Shown here one piece after another: positions 45,080 through 58,567 of a stretch of DNA of 64,000 nt. A program made the translations under genes and the position numbers. A model generated the notes under the pieces. The model was not told where the DNA came from. It saw only the letters and a list, made by a program, of their open reading frames with translations, and ran no database searches. Each line of letters begins with the position of its first letter. The first letter of the stretch is position 1. This DNA is from Bimuria novae-zelandiae CBS 107.79 (lineage: Eukaryota > Ascomycota > Dothideomycetes > Pleosporales > Didymosphaeriaceae), in NCBI GenBank assembly GCA_010015655.1, contig ML976797.1:44529-108528 (forward strand), read 5' to 3'.

Positions 45080-48000
45080 AATGTCGCTGTCAACACTCCG
45101 CGACTTAATAATTATGTTAACTAATTACACTAACTACACACTATAGCTACTGCAGCTAAAAGCGCGATGCGAACCAATAGATATATAGCCCATTATTAAC
45201 CTAGATAGAGCCAAACTCCTACGCAAAAGGCCGACACCGCCATCGCCGCCAGAAATAGCAAGTTACTAACCAATTATCCGCGTAAACGACGACGATCAAC
45301 AGAACCCTCCAACACGCCCATTAGAGCTATCAAATTCAGGACTTAAGGCATATAAGGAGGACATTAAGTTCTATAAGATATAGCTTAAAGACTACAAGAT
45401 AAAGGACAAGGAATACCGCGAGAAGAGATTAAGTCTTGAGAAAGTGGTTATCTATATCTAATCTACTATGTCGCCACACTTGCAACGCAACTACTGCAAG
45501 CCTAAAGAGCAAATCTAGTAATAGATTACGTCTCTAACACAGACTATAGGCGTTAATAAAGAAGACGAGCGGGATAGAGCAAGAGTACGATACCTATAGG
45601 CCCTTAAGCTAATAAGATAACCCTTAAACTAGGATACCTAGTTAACTAAGTATAATTAGGTAGCTATAGAAGCAGAGACGAACAATATCGCTAAAGTATA
45701 ATTAATCTATAATACTATAAAGGACTTCCTAACTACGATTATAAAGGCTACTCCTACTTAGGGTGTGTCCTTTTAAGAAACTAGACGCCGAGACGCAGAT
45801 ATAACAAGGAAGGAGATAATAAAACGCTTCTAAGAACATATAGTAATACTCCACCCAATTAAGGGCAAATAGCATAGGGGCGCCTTTACTACTAATAAGC
45901 TATCTCTTGCTGCTGGTGGTGCATCCACCCCAGGCACTAACAGGGACGCCTCTCACGCTGCCAAAGACGCGCCATCTTCCACGAATAACTAACGTGGACA
46001 AGGGAGACCTCGACAAAAACGATCCTTTAGTTAAAGCACCATATCCAAGCAGTCTTCGATAGAAGATACAATAGTAGTTAAAGGCAAAAAATGCCCTACT
46101 TGTAAATAAAGGCATAGTCTAAAAGACTACTTTTACGCATATCCAGATCATGCACTAGAGTAGTTTAGGCCACGACCTGGCTTTGCAGATATGGTATAAT
46201 ACAGAATCCAAAATGATTTATATCTACAAGATGAGATGAGGAAGGTGAAAAGACTAAAGTCTTAAACACCTAGAATTAAATTATCACATACTCCCACTCC
46301 AACTTGAATTACTAAGGCTAATAATAAGTGACTAGACGGACGTAAGATTACTAAAATCCTAGCGAGCTTCTAAGCCGCATCCTTCTATAATAAATTAAAC
46401 ACGTACCTATTATAATGCTTAGCTATACTTAATTTAGGCATAACCTGCTATATCTTTAATAACATCGATCGCTTTATCTTATACCGACCACCGGCGTTAG
46501 GAGACTTTATATAGGCAGGGAATACACAAATATAGATCTAAGGATACAAGACTGTCTATCTTAACGTACAGAGTGTAAGCGGCAATTAAATAATATGGCT
46601 AAATAATATTACCTATTACCCTAATTTGCTCTGCAACCTTGTATTGTTTTAATTACTTTAGAGGCAAGACCTTTAGTGGGACATAAGGGTAGACCTAACG
46701 ACTCTAAAAAGAAGAGACAATACTGTGCTAGTAGAACTTTAAGAGTTGCACGGATAGTGGGTGCTAGAACATAGAACAAGGCTAGTAGGTAGTATTCCTA
46801 CTAATGCTGCGCACGCCACTCACAAGACTAACACACGTACTAAATAAAGACTGTAAAAGGTAGACGCGTGGACCTGGCACTAATAATTAGGCTATTTAGG
46901 CCCTTAGGCCCTCGAACACCTCGTGCAGTAATCTAAGGGAGTAAAGATTAAAGGCCTCCTTATAGTTAAATATAACGCCTGCGGTAAAGCAAAACTAAAA
47001 TGGCAAATACGCTGGTAAGCTAGGGAGCGAACTAAAGGCCCTGGCGAGCGAGTCGCAATAGACTTTCACGACTACAAAGCAGATAGCTTAATAAGAGAGA
47101 AGAGCTAAATGCTAATTACTAACTAATTCTCTAGCTTCGCATGGGACTACTACTTTAAGGATAACCGCCTAGCACGCTTAATTATTAAATTACTTAGCAC
47201 CTTTATATAGTTTATAAAAGTATAATACAACATTATAGTAAAAGTAATTAAATCTAACAACGAGATCTTCTTTATTAAGGTAGACGTTAAGAAGTGGTGC
47301 TTAGCGTAAGGTATTAAGATTAAGCCTTTAGCACTAGATACTTAAGCATAAAATAGAGGAGCTAAACGCTTAAGGGGTGTAATTAAGGAGAAAGCGCGCG
47401 CGATGCGACTTAACTCTAACCTACCTTAGTAAATATGGCCTAAGATTACCCGAGCCGCAGTCTACCTGTATAATTAAACGCCGAACTACGCTAATTGATA
47501 GCGATCTCTATATAAAGTGTTCTTTACAACAGTAGCCTTTTAGAACGGCATTATTACCTAACTAAAGAAGCCTAATTAAGCTTACTTAAAAGCCTATGGC
47601 TGCAAGACCTTTGCTATAACTAATAACACTAAACGTGGCAAGAGCAAGCTCTAGCGACTGGATCCTAAAGCATAGATAGGTTATTTAGTTAGCTATAAAT
47701 TAACCAACATCTAGAGAATATAGATTCCCTCTTTAGCAAAGATAATTAGTACTCGCGATGTAATTTTTGACGAGGATACTATATTCTTAGGCAAAACTAA
47801 AGACCTGGTAGACAACCTTATGCATAACACATTAGAAGAAATAGTGGCCTAGGTGCGATTAGTAGAGCTACCTTCTTTACCTTAATAAGAGCAAGCCACC
47901 GAGTCCTTCTTTAAGGATAAGATAATTAGTAAAGCGCTAAAGGAAGAGGTTGAAAGCGCTCCTAAGTATAATTAAGGCAGGAGAGCTAGGTACGAATATC

Positions 48001-49860
48001 TAACGCCTTTATTAACACCGCCACTAGTGACACTCCTTGCATAACTAATGGCAGGAGGCGATTAAGCTAAACCACCCTAAGAGTTATAAATAGGGCAGTT
48101 ATAAACAAGCGCATAGGCTATAGCCTTTATAGCAGGCACTAAAGCTAGTAGCAACGGTAAATACGAAGGCAAGGTTCTTAATAAGGCGTAGCTTTGACAA
48201 ATAATTATATTAGGTAAGAAGCCACATCGAAGCGTGCTTCTAGAGCTACCTATATGCCGAAGCAAGCTCGAAGATCACCCTCTTTATAATATGTGGAAGG
48301 AAGCAGAACGTTCCTATCTATAGAGCTATAAGGAAATAAAGTCTTAGAGCGAGGTCGTAGCAGCTCTAGTGAAGGCAGCAGGCCATTAAATCCTTAACTA
48401 TATATAAGTATACACCTATAAGTTTAATAAACACTATTAACTACAAAAGTGTAAGGTAAGGCTAGTGGTGCGGGGTAATTAATAGCGGCACCTAACCTCG
48501 CAAGAAACCTACGCTATAATACTTATAAGATAATCCTTTCGCATGCTTATAGTAATTATAGCTCGGTTTGACCTAGAGCTTATCTAACATGACGTTACGA
48601 ACGCGTTTGTTCACGCAAAGCTGGATAAAGAAATCTACATAAGAATGCCCCGCGGATACTCGCGAGCAGGCATAGTCCTTAAACTATATAAAGCACTGTA
48701 TGGACTACGCATATCTCCACTACTCTGGCAAAGAGAGTTTATATTAACGCTCCGTGATATTAGCTTTAAAATAGTGCCCCACGAGCTATGCTACCTTATT
48801 AAGGACGGTATTATTATCTTCTTTTATATGGATGATCTTATCATCGCCTATTAGAAAAATCACGAGTCTACAGCAAAAGCAGCTATTAAAAAGATAAGAA
48901 CTAAATTTACCCTTACTAGCGGGAAAGACCTGTAATAGTTTCTAGGAATTAAAATCATCAGGGACCGCTTAAATAGAAAGATCTGGCTTTTACAAGCATT
49001 ATACATTAACAAAATATCGCGCCTCATCAATCACCATAAAATTCGCCACAATACCCCGATAGGTTTAATCGAATTACTCCTAAGAACAGGACTAGCTAGT
49101 AAGGGTGAGATTAATTAATACTAGCGTAAAGTCGGATTAATTCTCTATACTATAGTTATAACTCGACTAGATATCGCCTTTGCAAGCTCTAGATTATCAC
49201 GATTCTTATCTAACCTAAGCAAAGAGCATTAAGCGGCTACTAACTAAGTTCTCCTCTATCTTACTAATACCAAATTACTAGGTCTTTAGCTTAGGGGTGC
49301 AGATACTTTAGAAGTGGCAAGCGACGCATCCTTTGCAGATAATACACTTAATCGCAAGAGTTTACAAGAATACATTATTAAGCTATTTAGTGGCCTAATT
49401 ACCTAGAAAGCAAGCAAGCAAGATACAGTTACTATATTAATAATAGAGGCCAAACTTCTAGCGCTTTTATAAGTGGCTAAGGAGGCTATTTTTACTTCAC
49501 GATTACTTTAGGAGCTCTAGATCGCTATAAGCAATCACCTAATTATAATTAACTACGATAATTAATAAACTATTTGCCTGGTTACTAAAGAGATCGCAAA
49601 GCTGCAGACCAAGCTCCGCTATATAGATATCTATAATTACTAGCTAAGACAAGAAGTCACACTTGGGAAAATTAAGGTAGACTATTAACGCTTAGAGGAC
49701 ATAGTTATAGATAGACTTACAAAGGCCTTGCTAGTGAATAAATAGAGCAAGTTTCTAAATAAGCTAGGACTTAAAGATATATTAGACAAGATTACTAATT
49801 AAGAGGTTGCCCTGCAGGATCTACAGCAGAGGATAGAGGCCTTTAAGTTGGAATAATAGA
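45080..49860 (+). pseudogene. copia-2 gag-pol, degenerate
   Basis: Plus-strand copia polyprotein. Zinc knuckle at 46092-46140 (CPTC...H, last Cys now Tyr). The best preserved part is RT: open 48645-48854, with MPRGYSRAGIVLKLYKALYG, LLWQREF and an intact YMDD at 48825-48836. RNase H follows near 49300-49600. Stops elsewhere are RIP-type. Confidence 0.85.
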
Positions 49861-49913
49861 CAGATAAATAATGCGAAGGTCCAGCTTGAGGATAAGCCCA
49901 AGCTGAGGGGGTG

Positions 49914-50138
49914 TGTCCGATTATATGGCCTCTATCTGTTGTGGATATGAGGCTGGAGCACTCTCTCTTTTGTACTATTCTAAATAGGGCTAGCGCTGCA
50001 GCGGCACTTATTTGGAGCCTCGCACACATCTGCATTCCAGACACAGACAGAACACGAACATCATCAATCAATCATCACATCCATCAAATTCTCATCATTG
50101 CATTATCTCAAAGTGACAGAACACTATCAAATCTGACA
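49914..50138 (+). repeat. copia-2 3' LTR, 225 bp
   Basis: TGTCCGATTATATGG...AAATCTGACA; apparently free of RIP changes and nearly identical to the solo LTR at 31783-32007. Confidence 0.94.
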
Positions 50139-52976
50139 CTTGGCTTGTCCTAGCCTGTCTTGAGACTCTTGTATATTTAATAGTAGGCATCTATTCTTAA
50201 TTATTATATTATTTAGCCTCCTATAGTTAATATATAAACGTTGTGTTCTATTCTTCTTTATAATAAATATTAAAGGTAATGCTACTAACAATTCTAATTT
50301 ACGTATTTATTACTTTTTAAGGGCTTTCTTTAGGAATTCGCGTGTCTATTAGAGTTCCTTTTTACTCTAACTATATAGTAGTCTAAAAGGCGGCGTTTTT
50401 CCTTCTTCGAGAATAATATAGTAATCTTAGTGTATATGCTTAGGAAGGGCGTTTGCTCCTTTCTCTTCCTAAAATAAATAACTCTATTCTTTATATTTAT
50501 TAGGGATATTAAGAGGTGTGCTATTTTCTTTATACTTATATTTTATAACCTAGTAGTTCCTGCTAGCGTTTACTAAGTTAATTTCGCGTTTATTAACTTC
50601 TAGTTATAAGACTATATTATTAATAGCTTTCTTATTTACTATTATGCTTTATTAATACGTAGGCTTTACTAATAATGCATAGTTATAGCGCTTAAAAGAT
50701 AGCTCTTTTTTTTATTAATTATAGGGTTGTGCTTCCTTAACTAGGGTAATTTTAAAATTATATTATAGTTAGCTTCCTTAATTATATTAAGGGTAATTAA
50801 TTCCTAGTGTTTATAAATTATAAGGGTAGTTTTAACCTTGTACTTAATTATTGCTTTGCTAGGTATTAGTTGTCTATTTATAATATAGATAGCATAGGAT
50901 ACAGCCTTCTTACGTTTATAGAGTCCTGCTCTATTAAGTACTTTTCTTAACATATAGCTCTCTTGTACTCTTAAGTCTAGCATGGCTTTTATCTATATTC
51001 CTTTAAGCTATACTAGTAGCTTAATTAATACCTAACTATTAGTAGTATTTACTTCTTTAAAGGTGTTTTCTTGCCTAAGCCTAGGTCTAAAAAAGACATT
51101 TTCTCTATAACTAGCTCTATAGGTTTAAGGCGTTCTTTATTCTTTTCCCGAGGCTATTATTATGTCTTATTTAAAGAAACTTTATTATCTTCTTTCTTTA
51201 TTACCGCTTTAATCTAGAGGGTCGTGGTCCCTTTTAGTATGCAATTAAATCTATGCTTATTTTTCTACTCTTTATATTTTTTATAGTTAGGGTATAAGCA
51301 TGTTTGCTATTTATCTAATATATATTTTCTATTAACTAGTAGCAATATTACTTAGTTTAGTACTTAGTTAAAGTATAAAAAGTATCGTGTTTCGCGTTTA
51401 TCCTAAAGGTAAATATTATAGTAGGCAATAGGACAGTTAAACTACTTCTATTTATATTATTAGTATATTTAGGGAAAGTAGCTATATTCCTTAGCTTAGT
51501 AATAAATAGTATATTAGTCTTCTCTATAGAGGGTCTATTAGATAGTCTCGTGCGTAGGGTTGCAGTGGTCTAAGTCGTACTCTAGTTTATAGTTTAGGTT
51601 TTTGTTTAGGTACTTCTTCTTAGGGTCTTCGTAAGCGTAGCGATAATCTGCCATTTCTCGTGCTACTTTACTAACTAGGTTAGGTTAGTAAGCGTAGTAG
51701 AATGCTTTAGCATAGTCTTATTATTTAATTACTATAAACCTAAAGTCTCCCTCTCTTAGTTAGTGCTTTTCTAAGAAGTTAAAAATATTTATTATTTTAC
51801 TAGTAATAAGCCTACTCTAGCTAGGGTAAGGTATGAGAAATTAAGGTATTAATTCCTTCCCCTTTTCCTTTTTATCTAAACCTTTATATATATTCTCGTA
51901 GAGTTATAAGTTAGGTGTCCCTAATTACTTTAATCCTTTATTATAGATATTAATTTATTTAATAGCGTTTACTACTTATTATTCTTCGTTAGTAGTTTCT
52001 TCTTTATTAATAGTTAGTACGTTTAGCTGCCTAGTAATCTTGTTCTTAGATCTATAGTTCCTAGCTATATAGCCTGGTTTGCTATATATAAAGTATTTAC
52101 GCGTCTTAGTCCCCTATTATTAGGTTCTATCTAAGATACATTAGTTAGGCTTTTAGAAGCCTGTAGCCTTTCTTATTCCCTTTTCTAGGTTATTAAACTA
52201 GACATCTTTTATAAGTTAAGACCTATAGTAGTTACGTTACTAGCGGTAAGGTGCTTTTAGTAGCGCTCTATAGACTATAAGTGCCTATTATTTAAAACTA
52301 GCGTTCCTTAGGTTCCTGCGGAACTCTTCTTATAAGGCAAACTACTCTCTATTAATGCGAATAGTCTCTTTATATAGTTCCTCTAAGGTCTTTATTTTTA
52401 TACTACTATATAGGAGTTCCTCGCGCACGTTACGTTTAAGGTCTTATTTATATATTATCTTAAAAGATTTATCCTTTTAGTTAAGTTACATAGCGTACTT
52501 ATAAAATTTAACTATATATTTAGCTATAAACTAGTATTAGCGCACTGTTTAGATCGCTTATTTAATAATAGCTATTTTATTAGTAATCTTAAACATTTAT
52601 TAGAGGCATATTTTAAAGTTATTATAGTCTTTAATAATATTAATTATATTAGCATATCTATTAATGTACTCCTCGTTTTTGTTATCGTAATCTATATCTA
52701 AATACTTAACTAAGTAAAGATAAATCTATTCTTTAGCGCTTTCTTATATATAAGTTATAGTAAAGATAATTTTCTTTTTATCTTTAAGGTCTTAGTTCTA
52801 GTTAAAGAAGTAAAGGTCTAGCGATAAGAGCTAGGTGTTAAGGAGAGTATAATTACTATTATATAAGTTAGGTTTATGCGCCTTATTCTTGCTATCCCCT
52901 ATAAGGGTAATATAGTTATCTAAAGCTATAGAAGAGGTAGGGGTCCTAGTAGTACTTATGTTAAAGGTGTTTAAGA

Positions 52977-53408
52977 TATTAAGATTCCTAGGGATAGCTA
53001 GTCCCTAAGGGCTAAGGTTAGTTCTTAGGTAGAAGTACTAGTTAGGATAAAAAGGGATTGTAGTAATAGCTTACGCTTATTACTAGGGCGTTAGTATTAA
53101 AGGTATATATAGTATAATTAAATTAATAAGGTTGCTTATTTAGATCTAAATAATAGATTAATAAATAAGTTAAATATAATAATAGAAGACTATCCTCGTG
53201 TCCCTATATACATGACCCGCCCTATGAATTCCAGGTGTCCCAAGAATCCCAAAGTCCCATATGCCAAGATACTTCTGGGACGCCCGATATTTCTGGGACG
53301 CGTGACTTGGTCACGTGATCCGTGACTAAGTTAGGAACCTTGGCTGGTCGCACGGATAAGTGTCCATGCCCCGCCTCGCGTTATGTTAGGTCTTAACAGA
53401 TCCTAACA
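52977..53408 (-). repeat. gypsy-A 5' LTR, 432 bp
   Basis: Begins TATTAAGATTCC (TG changed to TA) and ends CAGATCCTAACA. It contains a repeated TTCTGGGACGC motif in U3. GTTTT follows. Confidence 0.88.
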
Positions 53409-53413
53409 GTTTT

Positions 53414-56400
53414 AAAGGCCTTTATTTTTTGCTCTAGCTTAAGCAGATTAACCTCTTTATTTATAATTATATTCTTAATTTCTATAAGTCCTAATTTATC
53501 TAGAAACTTACTTTACTTATTAGCTAGTAGGGCCTTTATAAGTCTATCTATAACTATGTCCTCTAATTATTAATAGTCTACCTTAATTATCCCACACACG
53601 ACTTCTTATCTTAGCTAGTAATTTTAAATATCTATATAGTAAAGCTTTGTCTGTAGCTTAGTAATCTCTTTAGTAATAAGTCGGATTGTTTGCTAATTAT
53701 TATAATTAATTATAATAAAGGAATTGCTAAGGTTAATCTTTAGCTCTTTTAATAATTAAGATACAAATAAAGCCTTCTTCGCTACCTATAATAGTGCTAG
53801 TAATTTAGCTTTAGTTATTAATATAGTAACTATATCCTGTTTATTTACTTTCTAGGCAATTAAGCTACTAAATAGGTTAATAATATATCCTTATAAGCTC
53901 TTATAGTTAAGTATATTATTAGTAAAGAACGCGTTGCTTACTACTTCTAAAGTATTTACACCCCTAAGATAAAGACCTTATAATTAGGTATTAGTGAAGT
54001 AGAAGAGAACTTAGTTAGTAGCTACTTAGTATTTTTTACTTAAGTTAAATAGAAATTATAATAATTAAAAGCTTATAAAAGTAATATTTAGTCGCGTAGT
54101 TACTATAGCGTAGAGGATTAATCTTATCTTTTACTAATACTAATTAATTTTAGTTTTACTAGCGAGTCCTATGCGTGGGAATAATTTAACTATTACTATT
54201 AAGGTATTATAATAACTCTTATAGTAATTAATAAGGCGTAATATTTTATTAATATATAAAGCTTATAAAAGCTAAGTCTTTCTATTTAAGTAATCCCTAA
54301 TAATTTTAATTTTTAAGAACTATTACAGATCTTTCTTACTAGTAAGGAAGAACTTAGTACTTATTTTTACTATAGCTCCTTTAGATACGTGCTCTTAATC
54401 TTTATAGTAGGCAATAATTAAGTTGTTTACGTAAAAGAAAAGAATAAGGCCATCTTTAATAAGACAATATAGCTTATAGGGGACTGTGGTGAAGCCCATG
54501 TTGCGGAGCGTAGATTTGAACTCCCTTTGCCATAGTAATAAAGATATGCGTAATCTATAGAGCGTCTTATGCAATTGTAGGACTGTGTCCACTCGCGTAT
54601 ATCCGCGGGACATCCTCATGTAGATCTCCCTATCGAGCTTTGCATGTACGAAGGCGTTCGTGACGTCGTATTAAATTAGTTCTAGGTTAAATCGTGCAGC
54701 TATTGCTAGAAGCATGTAGAATAATTATCTTACTAGCGTTATAGTATTGGTTTCTTATAAGTTAAGGTACTACTATTAATTACCTCACACTACTAATCTT
54801 GCCTTACACTTTTATAATTAATAATATTTATTAAATTTATAGATATATATCTATATATAGTTAGGAATTTAATAACCTGATGCTCTTATTAGAGCTACTA
54901 TATCTTTACTTTAAGACTTTATTTTTTATAGCTTTATAGATAGGATCGCTTGGATTTCTTTTATATATTATAAAGAAGGTAATCCTTAAGCTTATTTTAA
55001 TATATAGGTAGTTTTAAGAGTATACTTTAATACAGGTTTTTACCTAATATAATTATTTATTAAAGCTATGCCTTATTAAGAGCCTTGCCTTATATTTACT
55101 ATTACTACTAGCTTTAGTGCCTGCTATAAAGGCTATATCCTATAGGCTTATTCGTAACTACCCTGTTTATACTACTAGTAATAGTTTAAGCTAATTAACT
55201 CCTACTATTAATTATATAAAAAGTATTACTAGTAGCAGCGTTAAGGGAAATATTAAATATTTATACATAACTTTCTTATTTTACCTATACTTAAGAGCTC
55301 CTTTAACCTTTTCCTCTAGCGCTTTACTATTTATCTTATTTTTAAAAAAGGACCCAGTAGCTTACTTTTATTAAGGTAAGGAAGGTAACTCTATTAATTA
55401 TATTTAAACTACTATTTCTTATAATATACTATATATAAGATTATCTATTAGGTTTTTAGTTTAGTCTAAAAACATAGTATCCTTATTAAATATTACGTTA
55501 TAAGTATTATTATCTTTGCTAGGGAGGGGATCTATATTCTCTAGATATTAGTTAATTTATAGCTAACTAAATAGCCTATCTAGACTTTAGCGTCTAACCG
55601 CTAGAGCTTGCTCTTGCTACGTTGAGTATTATTAGTTATAGTAAAGGCCTTATAGCTATAGACTTTTAAGTAAGCTTAATTAGGCTTCTTTAGTTAGGTA
55701 GTAACGCTATTTTAAAAAGCTACTATTATAAAGAATACTTTATATAGTAATTGCTATTAATTAGCGTAGTTTAGAATTTAATTATAGAGATAGACTGTAG
55801 CTTAGGAAATCTTAGGCTATATTTACTAAGGTAAGTTAAGGTAAGTTATATTATACGCGCTTTTTCTTTATTATATCTCTTAAGTGTTTAGCCCCTCTAT
55901 TTTATACTTAAGTATTAGATATTAAAGGCTTAATCTTAATTCCCTGCGCTAAGTACTACTTCTTAACATTTACCTTAATAGAAAAGATCTCGTTGTTAGA
56001 TTTAATTACTTTTACTATAATATTATATTATACTTTTATAAATAGTATAAAGGTGCTAAGTAAATTAATAATTAAACATGCTAGGTAATTATCCTTAAAG
56101 TAGAAATCTTATATAAAGCTAGAGAATTAATTAGTAATTAGTATTTAGCTCTTCTCTCTTGTTAAGCTATTTACTTTATAGTCATGAAAATTAATTATAA
56201 CTTACTTACTAAGGCCTTTAGTTAGCTCCCTAGGTTGCCAGCGTATTTACTATTTTAGTTTTACTTTACTACAAACGTTACACTTAATAGTAAGAAGGCC
56301 TTTAATTTTTACCTTTTTAAATTACTATATAAGGTGCTCGAGAGCCTAAGAGCCTAAATAGATTAATTATTAGTACTAAGTTAATATATCTACCTTTTAT

Positions 56401-58217
56401 AGTCTTTATTTAGTGCGTATATTAGTCTTGTAGGTGGCATGCGTAGCTTTAGTAGGAGTACCACCTACTAGCCTTATCCTATATTCTAATACCTACTATC
56501 TATACAACTCTTAAAGTTCTACTAGTATATTATTATCTCTTCACTTTAGAGTTATTAAATTTACTTTTATATCCCACTAAAAGTCTTGCATCTAGAGTAA
56601 TTAGAATAATATAAGGTTATAGAGTAAATTAGGGTAATAGATAATATTACCTAGCTATATTATTTAATTACTACTTATACTCTGTACGTTAAGATAGACA
56701 CTTTTATATCCTTTAATCTATATTTGCGTATTCCTTGCCTATATAAAGTCTCCGGCACCGGTGGCTAGTAAGAGACAAAGCAATCGATGTCGTTAAAGAT
56801 ATAATAAGTTATGCCTAAATTAAGTATAGCTAAGCATTGTAATAGGTACGTGTTTATGTTAGTGTAGATAGATATAATTTTAAAGTTTACTAAGATTTTC
56901 GTAATCTTGCGTCTATCTAGTTACTTATTATTAGCCTTAGTAATTCGAGTTAGAGTGGGAGTATGCGATAGTTTAATTTTAAATATTTAAAATTTTAGTC
57001 TTTTTACTATTTTTAACAGTTTTTTTTTAAAAGTTAGTATTATATTCTAGCCTAAGCTTAACCAGCTTTACTATAAGAGGGTTTGCTCTAAACCAGTTTA
57101 GCTACTTATTTAAAAAAGTATAAAAATAGTCTTAAAGTCTATAGCGTAGTTTATAAGCAAGGTAATAATTACTATTAACTATTATTAGTTTAAGGCTCTA
57201 AGGCAATTGCTTAAATTTAGTAAGTTAACTATTATTTTATTATTTATAATTTTAAAATCTTTTTTAACTTTTAAATAATACTATTTTATTTATGAGAGAG
57301 GCGTCCCTATTTGTAGCTTAGGTAAATTTACTACTATTAGCGAGAGATAAACCTATAGTAGTAAAAGTGCCTTTTTATTTACCCTTAATTAGGTGCTACA
57401 GGATTATATAGCCTTAGAAGAGTTTTATTATATACTTTTATTAAATAGCTGTATCCTTGCTTTTATATTACTAGAAGGTTATTATCTATATAGATATAAT
57501 ATAGATAACTGCCTTTATAAAGTCTACTTTAACTTAGTCTAGCCTTTAAAGTTCTAAAACCTAATTAGTCTTTACTTTTATAGCTATATAATTATACTTA
57601 GATAGCTCTATAGCCTATAATCTAGCTATTCTTATTAGCTTAAAAGCTTTTTAGTATCTTGCCCTTACTCGCCGATGTTTATTTTAATAGTTAATCCTAA
57701 TCATAATTATAAGATTATTAATCTATTGCTTTATTATACTTTTAAAGATATAGTAGTTGCTCTATAGGTATATAAAGATTGTTAATTAGAGAAAGGTAAC
57801 TACTTTATTAAAGTTTACCTTTTATTCTTAGTAGTCTTAGTCTATAATCTTATAGATCTTAAGCTATTCTTTATAATAGTTGCTATTATCTCTATATGCT
57901 TTCGCACCTACTATTAATAGATAAGATAGTAATATTAGCACATTATTTAGGTTCGCGGTTACGTAGGCGGCGCTTAGTTAGTAGTTACTTATTAGTAGTG
58001 GCACTGGCATCGCGGATTTTTATTTTAGTTTATCTATTAGCGCTAGATTAATAATATTCTAGACTTTTAAGAATTAGTATTTTATTTTAAGCTATTTTAA
58101 CTACGGCGTGTAGTTCGTGTAATTAGTTAGGATAACTATAGGATCTTTAAAGGTTAATAGCGCTATTATAACTAGCTTAATTAATGTAGTAATAGTAGAG
58201 GCAGTAAGACTCTTAAT
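53414..58217 (-). pseudogene. copia-3 gag-pol, degenerate
   Basis: Reverse-complement match to copia-2 throughout (for example 53414-53580 with 49690-49860). The longest open stretch, 54395-54619, is a copia RT fragment (RGYTRVDTVLQLHKTLYRL). Its active-site box at 54422-54433 reads YVNN in place of YVDD: both catalytic Asp codons are changed to Asn, consistent with G-to-A on this strand. Integrase and gag lie to the right and are stop-filled. Confidence 0.8.
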
Positions 58218-58468
58218 TATTAAATTAAAAGATATTCTTAATAAGATAGAATAATAATTAATACTTCTTATTTACTATTTATATAAGAATATAAGGCTCT
58301 TTTATCCTTACGTCTTACGCTAAGACGCTAATCTATTTCCGTTAAGTAAGGAGAGTCGCCCTTTGTCCCGCCTGGAATCGTGCGGATGAACCTGATTGCT
58401 GGCAGAGTTTCTTTGTGTAGGGTTGCGCCAGCTACCTTTGCGTGTGCAAAGGGCCATGTAATCGGACA
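58218..58468 (-). repeat. copia-3 5' LTR
   Basis: 251 bp. The left half is AT-rich and RIP-changed, the right half GC-normal, ending GTAATCGGACA. ATAAA follows. Confidence 0.88.
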
Positions 58469-58525
58469 ATAAAAGAGGACAAGCGTGCGAAGTTTACATA
58501 GCTTAGTATCTTGGCAACACCCCTG

Positions 58526-58567
58526 CTGTGCGCGGGCCACTCACCTCACTTTTGCCTGATACCACAG
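58526..58567 (-). repeat. right terminal inverted repeat of split mariner element
   Basis: 42 bp, perfect inverted match to 23288-23329, followed by TA at 58568-58569 and then single-copy-looking DNA. Confidence 0.92.

Larger units (their letters stand above)
44814..50138 (+). mobile_element. Ty1/copia element copia-2, 5325 bp
   Basis: 225-bp LTRs at 44814-45038 and 49914-50138; duplication CTTGG at 44809-44813 and 50139-50143 in the RT region of gypsy-A. PBS at 45039-45056 and polypurine tract GCTGAGGGGGTG before the right LTR. Confidence 0.94.
36911..52970 (-). pseudogene. gypsy-A gag-pol, interrupted and degenerate
   Basis: Collinear with gypsy-1. Integrase side lies in 36911-38797; RNase H/RT in 44012-44813 with a YLDD box at 44596-44607; the N-terminal RT continues at 50144; protease at about 50740-50990; gag zinc-knuckle region near 52060. 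Copia-1 is inserted between the RNase H/RT parts, copia-2 inside the RT core. Stops are abundant. Coordinates include the two copia insertions. Confidence 0.75.
24837..53408 (-). mobile_element. Ty3/gypsy element gypsy-A (6.8 kb) carrying four further insertions
   Basis: 432-bp LTRs at 24837-25268 and 52977-53408 are bounded by the duplication GTTTT (24832-24836 and 53409-53413) inside copia-3. Pol reads on the minus strand. Remaining pieces of the interior are 25269-25563, 34945-35054, 36911-38797, 44012-44813 and 50144-52976. Removing gypsy-B, one pogo element, copia-1 and copia-2 leaves about 6796 bp. Same family as gypsy-1. Confidence 0.9.
24508..58468 (-). mobile_element. Ty1/copia element copia-3 (5.38 kb) split by gypsy-A
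   Basis: 251-bp LTRs at 24508-24758 and 58218-58468 are flanked by the 5-bp duplication ATAAA (24503-24507 and 58469-58473). The element runs on the minus strand. The polypurine tract complement lies beside the left LTR (24759-24770, decayed) and the primer-binding site beside the right LTR (about 58200-58217). Interior pieces are 24759-24836 and 53414-58217. Subtracting gypsy-A leaves 5384 bp, close to copia-2 (5325 bp). Heavily RIP-mutated. Confidence 0.88.
23288..58567 (+). mobile_element. Tc1/mariner element (about 1.31 kb) split by a 34-kb retrotransposon nest
   Basis: Inverted repeats at 23288-23329 and 58526-58567 are identical over 42 bp (outer CTGTGGTATCAGGCAAAAG) and are each flanked by TA (23286-23287; 58568-58569). 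The left piece (23288-24507) contains a degenerate transposase; the right piece (58474-58567) is the 3' end. Removing the copia-3 insertion and its duplicated ATAAA leaves 1314 bp, a normal Tc1/mariner length. The whole AT-rich block is therefore one insertion locus. Confidence 0.9.
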
